64,000 nucleotides of DNA, from positions 1,736,001 to 1,800,000 of the forward strand of contig NZ_CP013435.1 of the NCBI RefSeq assembly GCF_001718795.1. The letters are read 5' to 3'. The position numbers were made by a program, and so were the translations under genes. The notes below the pieces were generated by a model, which was not told where the DNA came from, ran no database searches, and worked only from the letters and a program-made list of their open reading frames with translations. The stretch comes from Burkholderia latens. Lineage in GTDB: Bacteria; Pseudomonadota; Gammaproteobacteria; Burkholderiales; Burkholderiaceae. Shown here piece by piece: positions 37,106 to 45,671 of this stretch (positions within the stretch are counted from its first letter, which is position 1; each line of letters begins with the position of its first letter).

Positions 37106-37543
37106 ATGAAGCTTCAAACGCTGCTGACGCTCGGCTGTGCCGCCACGCTGCTCGCCGCCTGCAACCTGATCCACGATGGCCCCGGCTCGAGCGACGTCGA
37201 CGCCGCCGTGCGCCGTGCGCTCGACGCGGAAAACCACGGCGGCCTGAACGCGCTGTTCGGCCAGCCGCTGCCCGTATCGGCCGATGTGATCTCGGCGAAG
37301 CCCGACGGCGACTGCCGAAAGGCTCGCGAACGCACGTACACGTGCGACGTCGTGGTCACGTGGCGCAATTCCGACTATGCGCCGTCGCGCGCGAACCTCA
37401 CGTTCGTGCAGGGCGCCGACGGATCGTGGCAAACGTCCGGCGTCGACGCCGCCATCGCGACCGGTGCCGCGAAGTCGCTGATCGACAAGATCGGCAACGC
37501 GTGGCCGGGGAGTGCGGCCCGCGGCGCGTCGACGCCGCAGTAA
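37106..37543 (+). CDS. Small predicted lipoprotein
   Basis: A 145-residue secreted protein with a clear lipoprotein signal: basic start, hydrophobic LLTLGCAATLLAAC and lipobox LLAAC ending at Cys19. The mature part is soluble, has two further Cys (in GDCRKARERTYTCDVVV, about residues 71 and 80) that may form a disulfide, and a WRNSDYAPSRANLTF segment. I do not recognise a family. The start at 37106 is chosen for the signal peptide; the open frame extends further up. The position after Cys is Asn, which is compatible with outer-membrane sorting. Confidence 0.75.
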   Translation: MKLQTLLTLGCAATLLAACNLIHDGPGSSDVDAAVRRALDAENHGGLNALFGQPLPVSADVISAKPDGDCRKARERTYTCDVVVTWRNSDYAPSRANLTFVQGADGSWQTSGVDAAIATGAAKSLIDKIGNAWPGSAARGASTPQ

Positions 37544-37579
37544 AGTCGCCGGCGGCATTTTTCGCCGGCTCCGCGCATC

Positions 37580-38100
37580 CATGCGGATCATCGACGACGA
37601 TGCGATGACGCGCATGCTGGTGGTGGAAAACGCTGGAGCCCGAAGGCTTTCGCGTCGAGGAAGCGACGGAGCCGGACGAAGGCATCGCCGCGTTCCTGCG
37701 GCATCGCCCCGCGGTCGTGCTGCCCGATGTCGCGAAATGCCCGGCGGCGACGGCTTCGACGGTTGCCGCGCGCTGCGTGCGTTGCCGGAGGGGCACCGCG
37801 TGCCCATCGTCATGCTCACGGCGGAATGACGACGACGCATCGATCGCCCGTGCGTTCGACGCCGGCGCGACCGATTTCGTGTCGGAGCCGATCCGCTGGA
37901 AGCTGCCGGGCTACCGGATCCGCTATCTGCTGCGCGTGTCCGGAATCGGCCTGCTGCAGCGCGCAAAGGCGCTACGCGGACATCGTGAGGATTTTGCTGT
38001 CCAGCTGCGGAGAAGGGCAATCGATCGCCGACGCCCGTGGCGACGACCTGGTCCAAAGCTGCTGATCAAGCCATCGGACGTCGCGCTGCTGCACAAGCAC
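37580..38100 (+). pseudogene. Decayed response-regulator receiver of a Rec-GGDEF-EAL-like protein
   Basis: Pieces of one receiver domain lie in three frames in the right order. IIDDDAMTRMLVVE is at the start (acidic pocket). LEPEGFRVEEATEPDEGIAAFL comes after a one-base shift (key residues G, F, V, A). MPGGDGFDGCRALRALP with VPIVMLTAE follows after another shift. Then, past an in-phase break, comes SIARAFDAGATDFVSEPI with an IRYLLR tail. The last block is typical of receivers fused to GGDEF/EAL domains, which are missing. At least three frameshifts make it non-functional. Confidence 0.7.
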
Positions 38101-38305
38101 ATCGTCGAATCGTTCCAGCGATTCGAGCACGACTTGCTACACCACGGGATCGGAGTGGGCGCGGGTCGCTTGGGCTCGCACCGGACTCCGTTCCGGGCGG
38201 TCGATGCGCCGGAACCGCGCGAGCGGGCTTGAGGCCGAGCGCAGCGGCGGGGCGGCCGGCGGCGATTTAAGGGCGCGACCACAGGTGATGGCCGGCATGC
38301 GAACG

Positions 38306-38340
38306 GGGTTATAGGGAAAACCCTTATTCCCGGGTATAAT
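38306..38340 (+). promoter_or_regulatory. Promoter with overlapping inverted repeats
   Basis: A perfect TATAAT (38335-38340) lies 25 bases before the next start codon. Upstream are interlocked inverted repeats, GGGTT/AACCC (38306-38310 and 38319-38323) and GGGAA/TTCCC (38314-38318 and 38327-38331). No good -35 box is present, so an activator or a special factor may act here. Confidence 0.5.
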
Positions 38341-38365
38341 GGCGGCCTAGCAGAAAGGTCGAATC

Positions 38366-38578
38366 ATGCCTGAACGTTTCCAATCCCTTGAAAAGTTTGT
38401 GTTTTCCCTGGTCGTGATGTCGGCGGTCGCGTGCTCCGCATTCCTTGCGTACGAGCGCCACCCGGAGATCAAGATTGCGTTGCACGAAGGCGAAGCGCTG
38501 ATGCGCGAAAGCGCCAAGTACTCGGTCATTTGCTCGCCGTCCAAGGTCGATCCTTGCGTCGAGATGTCGGCCTACTGA
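38366..38578 (+). CDS. Small single-span membrane protein, unknown function
   Basis: A 70-residue protein with one hydrophobic segment (about 11-28, FVFSLVVMSAVACSAFLA) after a short polar N-terminus. A mixed-charge C-terminal part contains two Cys (SVICSPSKVDPC, about 55-64). It could be anchored in the inner membrane with the tail in the periplasm. I do not recognise the family. A strong TATAAT box 25 bases upstream and an AGAAAGG site before the ATG support real expression. It stands alone, with no operon partner. Confidence 0.65.
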   Translation: MPERFQSLEKFVFSLVVMSAVACSAFLAYERHPEIKIALHEGEALMRESAKYSVICSPSKVDPCVEMSAY

Positions 38579-39034
38579 ACTCCGCCTCGCAGGCCACTCA
38601 CCACTGATTTGCCCCCGCGCGCGGCCTGCGTCCGCGCTCGCGCGGGCCACGCCTCGCGCATCGGTGCGCAGCGCTGCACCGCTCCCGCATCGCCCCAGCT
38701 CTGTCTCCCGCGCTTTCCTCCATTCCATCGCGGCTCGCGTCCTGTCCGCAGCGCGTCGGCACGCCGTCATGTCTGCACCCGCTGCGTACCGGCGTGCCGC
38801 TGCCCCTCAAATCTTCCGGCGACGACATCGAGCCGCCCGCATTGCGTCGTCAGTCGCCCGCACGACGTGCGGCATCGCGGTAAGCGCCGGATGCGACAGA
38901 CCGACCGGACCGCGTGAAACCGCCATGCCTTTCCGCCCGGGAAAGGCTGGTTGAGCATCGATCGATTTTCGCGGGCTCCGAACGCCGTCATGATCGCCGT
39001 CATCGACAACACGCTTTTTTCATCGGAGACAGCC
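38579..39034. other. Non-coding interval before the CoA-transferase gene
   Basis: No gene is supported in these 456 bases. Several open frames exist but are Arg/Ala-rich and have no family features. The right end carries CGGAGAC (39024-39030), the ribosome-binding site of the CoA-transferase. Confidence 0.5.
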
Positions 39035-40225
39035 ATGACGAGACCGCTGGACGGCATCCGCGTACTGGAACTCGGCCAGTTGATCGCCGGGCCGTTCGCA
39101 GGCCGGATGCTCGCCGAATTCGGCGCGGACGTGATCAAGGTCGAGCCGCCCGGCGTCGGCGACCCGCTGCGCAAATGGCGGCTGATGCACGACGGCACGT
39201 CGGTCTGGTGGGCTGTGCAGTCGCGCAACAAGCGCTCGGTCGCGCTCGACCTGCGCACGCCCGAAGGGCAGGACGTCGTGCGGCGCCTCGTCGCCGAAAC
39301 GGACGTGCTGATCGAGAATTTCCGCCCGGGCACGCTGGAGGGCTGGGGGCTCGGCTGGGACGTGCTGTCCGACATCAACCCCGGCCTGGTGATGCTGCGC
39401 GTGTCCGGTTTCGGCCAGACCGGCCCGTATCGCGACCGGCCCGGCTTCGGCGTGATCGCGGAGGCAATGGGCGGCCTGCGGCACCTGAGCGGCGAACCGG
39501 GCCGCACGCCGGTGCGCGTCGGCGTGTCGCTCGGCGATTCGCTGTCGGCGCTGCACGGCGTGATCGGCATCCTGCTCGCGCTGCGGCATCGCGATCTGCA
39601 GGGCGGCAACGGTCAGGTCGTCGACGTCGCGCTGTACGAATCGGTGTTCAACATGATGGAAAGCCTGCTGCCCGAATACGCGGCGTTCGGCGCGGTGCGC
39701 CAGGCGGCCGGCAGCAGCCTGCCCGGCATCGCCCCGAGCAACGCGTACCGGTGTCGGGACGGCCGGTACGCGCTGATCGCGGGCAATGGCGACAGCATCT
39801 TCCGGCGCCTGATGGAGGTGATCGGGCGCCCCGATCTCGGCAACGACCCGGCGCTCGCGCACAACGACGGGCGTGTCGCGCAGGTCGCGCGCATCGATGC
39901 GGCGATCGGCGAATGGAGCGCGCGGCGCGACCTCGACGACGTACTGGCCGCGCTGAACGACGCGCGCATCCCGTCCGGGCGCATCTACGACGTGGCCGAC
40001 ATCGCGGCCGACCCGCATTACCGCGCGCGCGACATGATCGTCGACGCCGCGCTGCCCGACGGCACGCCCGTGCTCGTGCCGGGCGTCGTGCCGAAGCTCG
40101 GCGCGACGCCGGGATCCATCGAGCGTCCGGCACCGGCACTCGGCGCCGATACGGGCGCGGTGCTCGAATCGCTCGGCATCGACGCCGCGACACGCGCCGA
40201 CTGGCGTGCGCGCGGCGTGATCTGA
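39035..40225 (+). CDS. CaiB/BaiF family (class III) CoA-transferase
   Basis: Transfers CoA between carboxylic acids through an aspartyl-CoA intermediate. The 396 residues start with LDGIRVLELGQLIAGPFAGRMLAEFGADVIKVE, the class signature (key residues G, P and D). NKRSVALDLRTPEG and FGQTGPYRDRPGFGVIAEAMGG follow, and the catalytic Asp is in VSLGDSLSALHG (about 170). The start 39035 has GGAGA six bases upstream. The next gene is an HMG-CoA-lyase-like enzyme, so the acid activated is probably a 3-hydroxy-3-methyl-dicarboxylate such as HMG. That substrate is inferred. Confidence 0.9.
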   Translation: MTRPLDGIRVLELGQLIAGPFAGRMLAEFGADVIKVEPPGVGDPLRKWRLMHDGTSVWWAVQSRNKRSVALDLRTPEGQDVVRRLVAETDVLIENFRPGTLEGWGLGWDVLSDINPGLVMLRVSGFGQTGPYRDRPGFGVIAEAMGGLRHLSGEPGRTPVRVGVSLGDSLSALHGVIGILLALRHRDLQGGNGQVVDVALYESVFNMMESLLPEYAAFGAVRQAAGSSLPGIAPSNAYRCRDGRYALIAGNGDSIFRRLMEVIGRPDLGNDPALAHNDGRVAQVARIDAAIGEWSARRDLDDVLAALNDARIPSGRIYDVADIAADPHYRARDMIVDAALPDGTPVLVPGVVPKLGATPGSIERPAPALGADTGAVLESLGIDAATRADWRARGVI

Positions 40226-40243
40226 ATTCGCCGAGGCGACGAC

Positions 40244-41236
40244 ATGAACCGGCAGACCAAACGGCTCTACATCCACGAAGTCGCGACGCGCGACGGATTC
40301 CAGAATGAAGCGGCGTTCGTCGATACCGACGACAAGATCGCGCTCGTCGACGCATTGAGCGCATGCGGCTACGCGAAGATCGAAGTCACATCGTTCACGT
40401 CGCCGAACGCGATTCCGGCGCTGCGTGACGCCGAGGCCGTGATGCACGGCATCGTGCGTGCTCCGGCGGTCGTCTATACGGCGCTCGTGCCGAACGTGCG
40501 CGGTGCCGAGCGTGCGCTGTCGTGCGGCGTCGATGAAGTCAACCTCGTGATGTCGACGAGCGAGAGCCACAATCGCGCGAACCTGCGGATGACGCGCGAG
40601 CAGTCGTTCGCGCAACTGCACGACGTGATCGACGCGGTGCGCGGCACCGGCATCGCGATCAATGTGTCGCTGTCGACCGCGATGGGTTGCCCGATGGAAG
40701 GCGACGTGCGCGCGGAAACCGTGCTCGCGTGGATGCAGCGTTTCGCGGATCTCGGCGTGCACGGCTTCACGCTGTGCGATACGACCGGAATGGCGTATCC
40801 GTCGCAGGTGCGCGATCTCGCCAGGCGCGCGCGTGAACGCTTCGGCGCGCTTCAACTCACGCTGCACTTTCACAACACGCGCGGGATGGCGCTTGCCAAC
40901 ACGCTTGCCGCGCTCGACGCCGGCATCGATCGCTTCGACGCATCGCTCGGCGGCCTCGGCGGCTGCCCGTACGCGCCGGGCGCGACGGGCAACGCATGCA
41001 CGGAAGAGCTCGTGCACATGCTCGCGCTCGACGGCTACGACACGGGCGTCGATCTCGCGGCCGTGCTCGCCGCGGCTGCACGGCTGCCCGCGCTGATCGG
41101 GCACGACGTGCCGAGCCAGCTTCTGAAGGCCGGGCGCCGATCGGACCTTCATCCGCCGCCGCGCGCGCACGCCGGGGACCGGCCGGCGCAGCGGACTTTT
41201 CTCGTGAACAGGAGCGAAGCGCATGGCGCTGATTGA
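40244..41236 (+). CDS. Hydroxymethylglutaryl-CoA lyase family protein
   Basis: TIM-barrel aldolase-type lyase of the HMG-CoA lyase family, 330 residues. It has the N-terminal EVATRDGFQNE block (catalytic Arg/Asp, about 12-22), FTLCDTTGMAYPSQV, and the metal-binding HFHNTRGMALAN. The C-terminal signature GGLGGCPYAPGATGN near 240-254 has the catalytic Cys. It would split HMG-CoA or a related 3-hydroxy-3-methyl acyl-CoA into acetoacetate (or an analogue) and acetyl-CoA. It follows the CoA-transferase by 18 bases and overlaps the next gene by 14. Confidence 0.9.
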   Translation: MNRQTKRLYIHEVATRDGFQNEAAFVDTDDKIALVDALSACGYAKIEVTSFTSPNAIPALRDAEAVMHGIVRAPAVVYTALVPNVRGAERALSCGVDEVNLVMSTSESHNRANLRMTREQSFAQLHDVIDAVRGTGIAINVSLSTAMGCPMEGDVRAETVLAWMQRFADLGVHGFTLCDTTGMAYPSQVRDLARRARERFGALQLTLHFHNTRGMALANTLAALDAGIDRFDASLGGLGGCPYAPGATGNACTEELVHMLALDGYDTGVDLAAVLAAAARLPALIGHDVPSQLLKAGRRSDLHPPPRAHAGDRPAQRTFLVNRSEAHGAD

Positions 41237-41606
41237 CCATCTCGACCACCTCGTGCTGACCTGCGTCGATCCGGAGCGGACAACGCACTTCTATACGAAA
41301 GTGCTGCAGATGCAGCTCGAAACCTTCGGCACGGGCCGGATCGCGTTCCGCTTCGGCAATCAGAAAATCAATCTGCACGTGCGCGGCGCGGAGTTCGAGC
41401 CGAAGGCGCACGTGCCGGTGCCCGGCGCGCTCGATGTGTGCTTCATCGCGTCCGTGCCGCTCGACGACGTGATCGCGCATCTGCAGCGCGTCGGGTGGCC
41501 GATCGTCGACGGGCCCGTCGAGCGCACGGGTGCAACGCAAAAGATCAGGTCCGTGTACGTGCGCGATCCGGACCTGAACCTGATCGAGATCTCCGAGCTG
41601 GCCTGA
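41223..41606 (+). CDS. VOC-family protein (glyoxalase/dioxygenase fold)
   Basis: A 127-residue protein with paired beta-alpha-beta-beta-beta units of the vicinal-oxygen-chelate fold. Likely metal ligands are the His in LDHLVLTC near the start, a central acidic/His region (INLHVRGAEFEPKAH), and the Glu in NLIEISE at the end. It resembles the small lactoylglutathione-lyase-like proteins of enteric bacteria. It overlaps the lyase gene and so may act in the same pathway, for example as an epimerase. The reaction is not determined. Confidence 0.83.
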   Translation: MALIDHLDHLVLTCVDPERTTHFYTKVLQMQLETFGTGRIAFRFGNQKINLHVRGAEFEPKAHVPVPGALDVCFIASVPLDDVIAHLQRVGWPIVDGPVERTGATQKIRSVYVRDPDLNLIEISELA

Positions 41607-41852
41607 GCCGCGTCGCGCTGCGTGGCTGGCGTCGTGCCGCTTCAACGCGTCGATCGCGTTCGTCCGGCCGCTCCGGCGGCAAGACAGTCCTTCGCCGAAA
41701 GCGGACAGACATAAGCGCCGCCCGCCGATTCCCGATAGCACGGCGCGCTCACGCTGCGGATAATGGTGCAACGGCGTCGGTCCGTCCGCCGCCTTCACGG
41801 CGGGGCATCATTCACGTCCCGCGCATCCGCCATCCGACCGGGCACTTTCCGC

Positions 41853-42677
41853 ATGACGATCCTCTATCGCGGCATGGACCGCGCGGCGCTCGACGCCGCC
41901 TACCTGAACACCAAAGCCATTCCCGACTTCCCGGCCGTGCTCGCGTCCTGTCAGGCGCGCAGTGCGGCGCTCTATGAAGCGACGCGCGGGCAGCGCGACC
42001 TGCGTTACGGCGCGCATGCCGCGCAGCGCTTCGACTGGTTGCGGTGCGGCCGGCCCGATGCACCGCTGTTCGTATTCATTCACGGCGGCTACTGGCAGCA
42101 CTGCGCAAAAGAGGATTTCGCGTACGCTGCCGCCGGACCGCTCGCGCGCGGCTTCGACGTCGTGCTCGCCGAATACACGCTTGCACCGGCCGCATCGATG
42201 ACCGACATCGTCGGCGAGATCGGCGCGCTGCTCGACTATCTCGCGGCCGATCCCGACGGTATCGGCACCGCTGGCCGCCCGATTCACCTGAGCGGTCATT
42301 CGGCGGGCGGCCATCTGACGGCCGTGCATCGCGCGCATCCGGCGGTCGTGTCCGCGCTCGCGATCAGCCCGCTCGTCGACCTCGAGCCGATCGCACTGTG
42401 CGTGCTCGGCGACAAGCTTCGGCTCACCGCGCGCGAGATCGCCGCTTACAGCCCGTTGCGCCACATCGGCCGCGGCGCGCCGACCGTCATTGCGGTAGGC
42501 GACGCCGAGTTGCCGGAGCTCGTGCGGCATGCGCACGACTACGCGCACGCGTGCGAAGCGGCCGGCGAACGTGTCGCGCGCGCGTGGCTGCCCGGCATGC
42601 GGCACTTCACGGTGCTCGACGATCTCGCGACGCCCGACAGCGCGATGCTCGCTGCGTTGCACACGCTCGTACCGTGA
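41853..42677 (+). CDS. Alpha/beta hydrolase (esterase / kynurenine-formamidase-like)
   Basis: Predicted soluble serine hydrolase of 274 residues. It shows the oxyanion-hole motif HGGYW at 77-81 and the nucleophile elbow GHSAGG with Ser150. A late acidic residue and the His in GMRHFTVLDD (about 250) complete the triad. HGGYW plus GHSAGG is common to kynurenine formamidases and small carboxylesterases. It is preceded by 246 bases without a gene and followed by a LysR regulator in the same direction. The substrate is unknown. Confidence 0.85.
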   Translation: MTILYRGMDRAALDAAYLNTKAIPDFPAVLASCQARSAALYEATRGQRDLRYGAHAAQRFDWLRCGRPDAPLFVFIHGGYWQHCAKEDFAYAAAGPLARGFDVVLAEYTLAPAASMTDIVGEIGALLDYLAADPDGIGTAGRPIHLSGHSAGGHLTAVHRAHPAVVSALAISPLVDLEPIALCVLGDKLRLTAREIAAYSPLRHIGRGAPTVIAVGDAELPELVRHAHDYAHACEAAGERVARAWLPGMRHFTVLDDLATPDSAMLAALHTLVP

Positions 42678-42786
42678 TGACCGTGCGGCGGCGCGACGAC
42701 TTGCATCGAGCGGCCGGGCGTATGATCCGCATCAGGCCGCTGCCGCACCGCTCGGTCGCCGCCCGGCCATTCCCAGGACCTTCATC

Positions 42787-43680
42787 ATGGTGAATCCGCT
42801 TCATTTCGATCTGCAGTCGCTGCGCGTGTTCGCGCTCGTCGCCGAGCACGGCAGCCTGACCAAAGCGGCCGAGCACGGCCAGCTGACGCTGTCGGCGGTC
42901 AGCAAGCGGATCGCCGAACTGGAGAGCGTGACCGGCAGCGCGCTGTTCGTCCGCCATGCGCGCGGCGTCGAGTTGACACCCGCAGGCCGCGCGCTGCTCG
43001 ACCATGCGGCGAAAGTGGTCGAGCAGGTCAACCGGATGGCGCACGAGATGAGCGATTACGTCGCCGGCGTGCGCGGACACATTCACGTATGGACCAACAC
43101 GTCGGCGATCGTGCAGTTCCTGCCCGCCGATCTCGCCGCATTCCTCACCGGCAATCCGGGCATCAAGATCAGTCTCGAGGAGCGGCTGAGCCACGAGATC
43201 GTCGATGCGCTTGCGTCGGGCAAAGCCGATCTCGGCGTATTCGCGGACAACGTGCCGGCGCCCGGCATCGAACGCCGGCTGTACCGGCGCGACGAACTCG
43301 TGCTGCTCGTGCCGCGCGGCCATCGCTTCGCCGCGCGCGCCAGCATCCGCTTCGCGGACACGCTCGATGAAGATTACGTCGGCCTGAGCGACGGCAGCTC
43401 GTTGCTCACGAGGATGACCGATGCCGCATTCGCCGCCGAGCGCTCGCTGAAGCTGCGCATCCAGGTATCGAATTTTGACGGCGTGAGCCGAATGATCGAG
43501 GCCGGGCTCGGGATCGGCGTGCTGCCGCGCGATGCCGTGACCGGCGAGCGCGCGGCGCGCCTCGGCGTCGTGAAACTCGACGACGCGTGGGCAACGCGCA
43601 CACTGTGGGTCGGCGTGAAGGCCGGCGCGGCGCTGACCACCGACATCGCGAAGCTGTTCGATTTCATGTCGGCGCGATGA
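42787..43680 (+). CDS. LysR-family transcriptional regulator
   Basis: A 297-residue LysR protein. The N-terminal helix-turn-helix (about 8-66) reads LRVFALVAEHGSLTKAAEHGQLTLSAVSKRIAELE (key A, S, S, A, L), followed by the linker helix. The C-terminal effector-binding domain (about 92-295) resembles the periplasmic-binding fold. It lies after the hydrolase and faces a convergent MFS permease. It probably controls the CoA-transferase module or the permease. The ATG 42787 is chosen at the normal LysR N-terminus, although the frame is open further upstream. Confidence 0.9.
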   Translation: MVNPLHFDLQSLRVFALVAEHGSLTKAAEHGQLTLSAVSKRIAELESVTGSALFVRHARGVELTPAGRALLDHAAKVVEQVNRMAHEMSDYVAGVRGHIHVWTNTSAIVQFLPADLAAFLTGNPGIKISLEERLSHEIVDALASGKADLGVFADNVPAPGIERRLYRRDELVLLVPRGHRFAARASIRFADTLDEDYVGLSDGSSLLTRMTDAAFAAERSLKLRIQVSNFDGVSRMIEAGLGIGVLPRDAVTGERAARLGVVKLDDAWATRTLWVGVKAGAALTTDIAKLFDFMSAR

Positions 43681-43767
43681 ACGTGCCGCATGCGCCGAAT
43701 GCACGGAATGCATGCGGCGCACGAACGGCCGGGCGCGCGCGTTCGCGGCGCCGTCCCGGACGAAGTT

Positions 43768-45225
43768 TCACACCGGATTGATATCGTCCTGGCTGCGCCG
43801 CGTGGTCAACGGCCCGAACACGCGCAGCGTGACGGCGACGATGCCGAGCGCGACCGAGATCACGCCGAACATCGCACCCGCACCGTGTTCGACGAGCACC
43901 GGCAGCAGCACGAACGGCAGCGCACCGCTGACGATGCGCGACAGCGCGTACGTGCTGCCGATCGCTGTCGAGCGCACGCGCGCCGGAAAAATTTCCGCCT
44001 GATACACGTGATAAGCGTTGCTGAACACGTTCGACGCGCACGTCGTCAGGAAGCCGAAGCACACGATCAGCAGCGTATTGCCCGAATACGCGAAGCACAG
44101 CCCGAACGCGGCGATCGACAGGATCGACGCGATCACCAGCGTGCGACGCTCGATCCGGTTCAGCAGCGGAATCGACAGCAGCGAACCAATCGGATAGCCG
44201 ATGAACGACAGCGCGATGAACAGCGTGCTGTCCGTCACGTCGAAGCCGCGGCTCTTGACGACCGTGCCCGCGAGCGTACCGAAACCGTAATAGCCGAATC
44301 CCTGGAGCAGGTGGAACACCGCGAGCATCAGGTAGCGCACGCCATACGGGCGGCGGCGCAGCAGCGCGAAGCGCTCGCTGACGCCCAGCGGCCGCTGCGG
44401 CTCCGTCGATGCGGCGAATTGCTCCGGCACGCGCACGCCGGCACTGTCGGCGAAGCGCCGCGCGGCGGCATGCGCGTCCGCGGTGCGGCCCTGCGCGAAC
44501 AGCCAGCGCGGGCTTTCCGGCAGCCGGTGCTGGACGAGCAGCACGTACACGGCGCCAAGGCTGCCGGTCGCGAGAATGACGCGCCAGCCGGCCACGCCGG
44601 CGACATGCAGCGGATTGAGCCACAGCGCGAGGAAGCCGACGAGCGGCACCGCGACGTAAGAAGTTGTGTACGCCCACGCGGCGAGCCGTCCGCGCTTGTC
44701 TTTCGGCAGGATTTCCGACAGGTAGCTGTCGGCAACCGGATAGATCGCGCCGACACCGATGCCCGTCAGGAAGCGGCACGCGACCAGCATGTCGGCGCTC
44801 ACGGAGAAAGCGCCGATCAGCGAGAACGCGCTGTACCACACGAGCGTCGTGAGGAATGCCTTGCGCCGGCCGATCCGGTCGGCGAGGCTGCCGAGGCACA
44901 TCGCACCGACGAACATCCCGATGAAGGCCGATGCGAGCAGCAGCTTGAAATCGGCGCTTTGCCGGCTCAGCCCGTATTCGTGCTGCAGCGCGGAGCCGAT
45001 CGTGCTGACGAGAAAGATCTCGTACATGTCGAAGAACAGCCCGATACCGATCACCCAGACGACGAACCGGTGCAGCGCGCCGACCGGCAGGTCGTCCATG
45101 AATTCGCCGAGCGTGACGCCGCCGGCGGCGACGGAGGGCGGCTCGGCTTCGGGCCGCGCCGAAGCCGCTAAGGTTGACGCGGGCCGGCCCGCAGGGCCGC
45201 CCATATCGAGGGATTGGCTGTTCAT
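43768..45225 (-). CDS. MFS transporter, metabolite:H+ symporter / sugar-porter type
   Basis: A 485-residue permease with 12 predicted membrane segments, preceded by about 50 polar residues. The conserved loop-2 motif GSLADRIGRRKAF and its second-half relatives are present. GIGVGAIYPVADSYLSEILPKDKRGR after segment 4 is typical of the aromatic-acid and sugar-like porters (key residues G, P, E, R, R). It is convergent with the LysR gene; its substrate may be the organic acid used by the neighbouring CoA-transferase and lyase. That link is inferred. Confidence 0.87.
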   Translation of the reverse strand: MNSQSLDMGGPAGRPASTLAASARPEAEPPSVAAGGVTLGEFMDDLPVGALHRFVVWVIGIGLFFDMYEIFLVSTIGSALQHEYGLSRQSADFKLLLASAFIGMFVGAMCLGSLADRIGRRKAFLTTLVWYSAFSLIGAFSVSADMLVACRFLTGIGVGAIYPVADSYLSEILPKDKRGRLAAWAYTTSYVAVPLVGFLALWLNPLHVAGVAGWRVILATGSLGAVYVLLVQHRLPESPRWLFAQGRTADAHAAARRFADSAGVRVPEQFAASTEPQRPLGVSERFALLRRRPYGVRYLMLAVFHLLQGFGYYGFGTLAGTVVKSRGFDVTDSTLFIALSFIGYPIGSLLSIPLLNRIERRTLVIASILSIAAFGLCFAYSGNTLLIVCFGFLTTCASNVFSNAYHVYQAEIFPARVRSTAIGSTYALSRIVSGALPFVLLPVLVEHGAGAMFGVISVALGIVAVTLRVFGPLTTRRSQDDINPV

Positions 45226-45671
45226 CGTGTCTCCAGATTATCGATTTGCCGTGGCGCGATGCCCGGCCGTTCGCGGCCGCCATCACGAACCCGGTCGCGC
45301 GACGCGACGGCCGCGCCCCGCAAGCCCGCGAAACGGCTGCAGGCGAGGGCAGCGCCGCTCGTCCGAAACATGGTGGGCGAATTCGCGCGCCGCGATAATT
45401 GCGGATGCTTCAAGCATCCTTTCCCGGGCAGAAAGGCTGCGCCACGCGGGCCGCACGGGCGTCGGACAATGCTCGGCCGATGCGGGAGCCTCGGGCACGG
45501 AAAACCCTGAGCGCGATATCGCGCGTGATCGGTGATCGGTGATCGGTGATCGGGGAGAGCGGTGTCGCGCGGTTCGCGGCCAGTCTTGCCGGCCGCCATC
45601 AAGGTGGAGCGGGGCAGCGGCGTACCTTGTCGGCAAGCGTGCGCCGGCCGACGTGACGAATTACGCGCCCG
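45226..45671. other. Intergenic region with a heptamer repeat
   Basis: No gene is supported. It contains the tandem 7-bp repeat at 45525-45552. Open frames crossing it are low-complexity and unsupported. Confidence 0.5.
45525..45552. repeat. Tandem repeat (GTGATCG) x4
   Basis: Four exact copies of the 7-bp unit GTGATCG stand head to tail. Such a unit can gain or lose copies by slippage; the copy number may differ between strains. Confidence 0.85.

Noticed and set aside
38609..38954. Overlapping open frames before the CoA-transferase gene
   Set aside because: Several frames are open at once, none has a family signature, and no frame shows the local codon bias of real genes.
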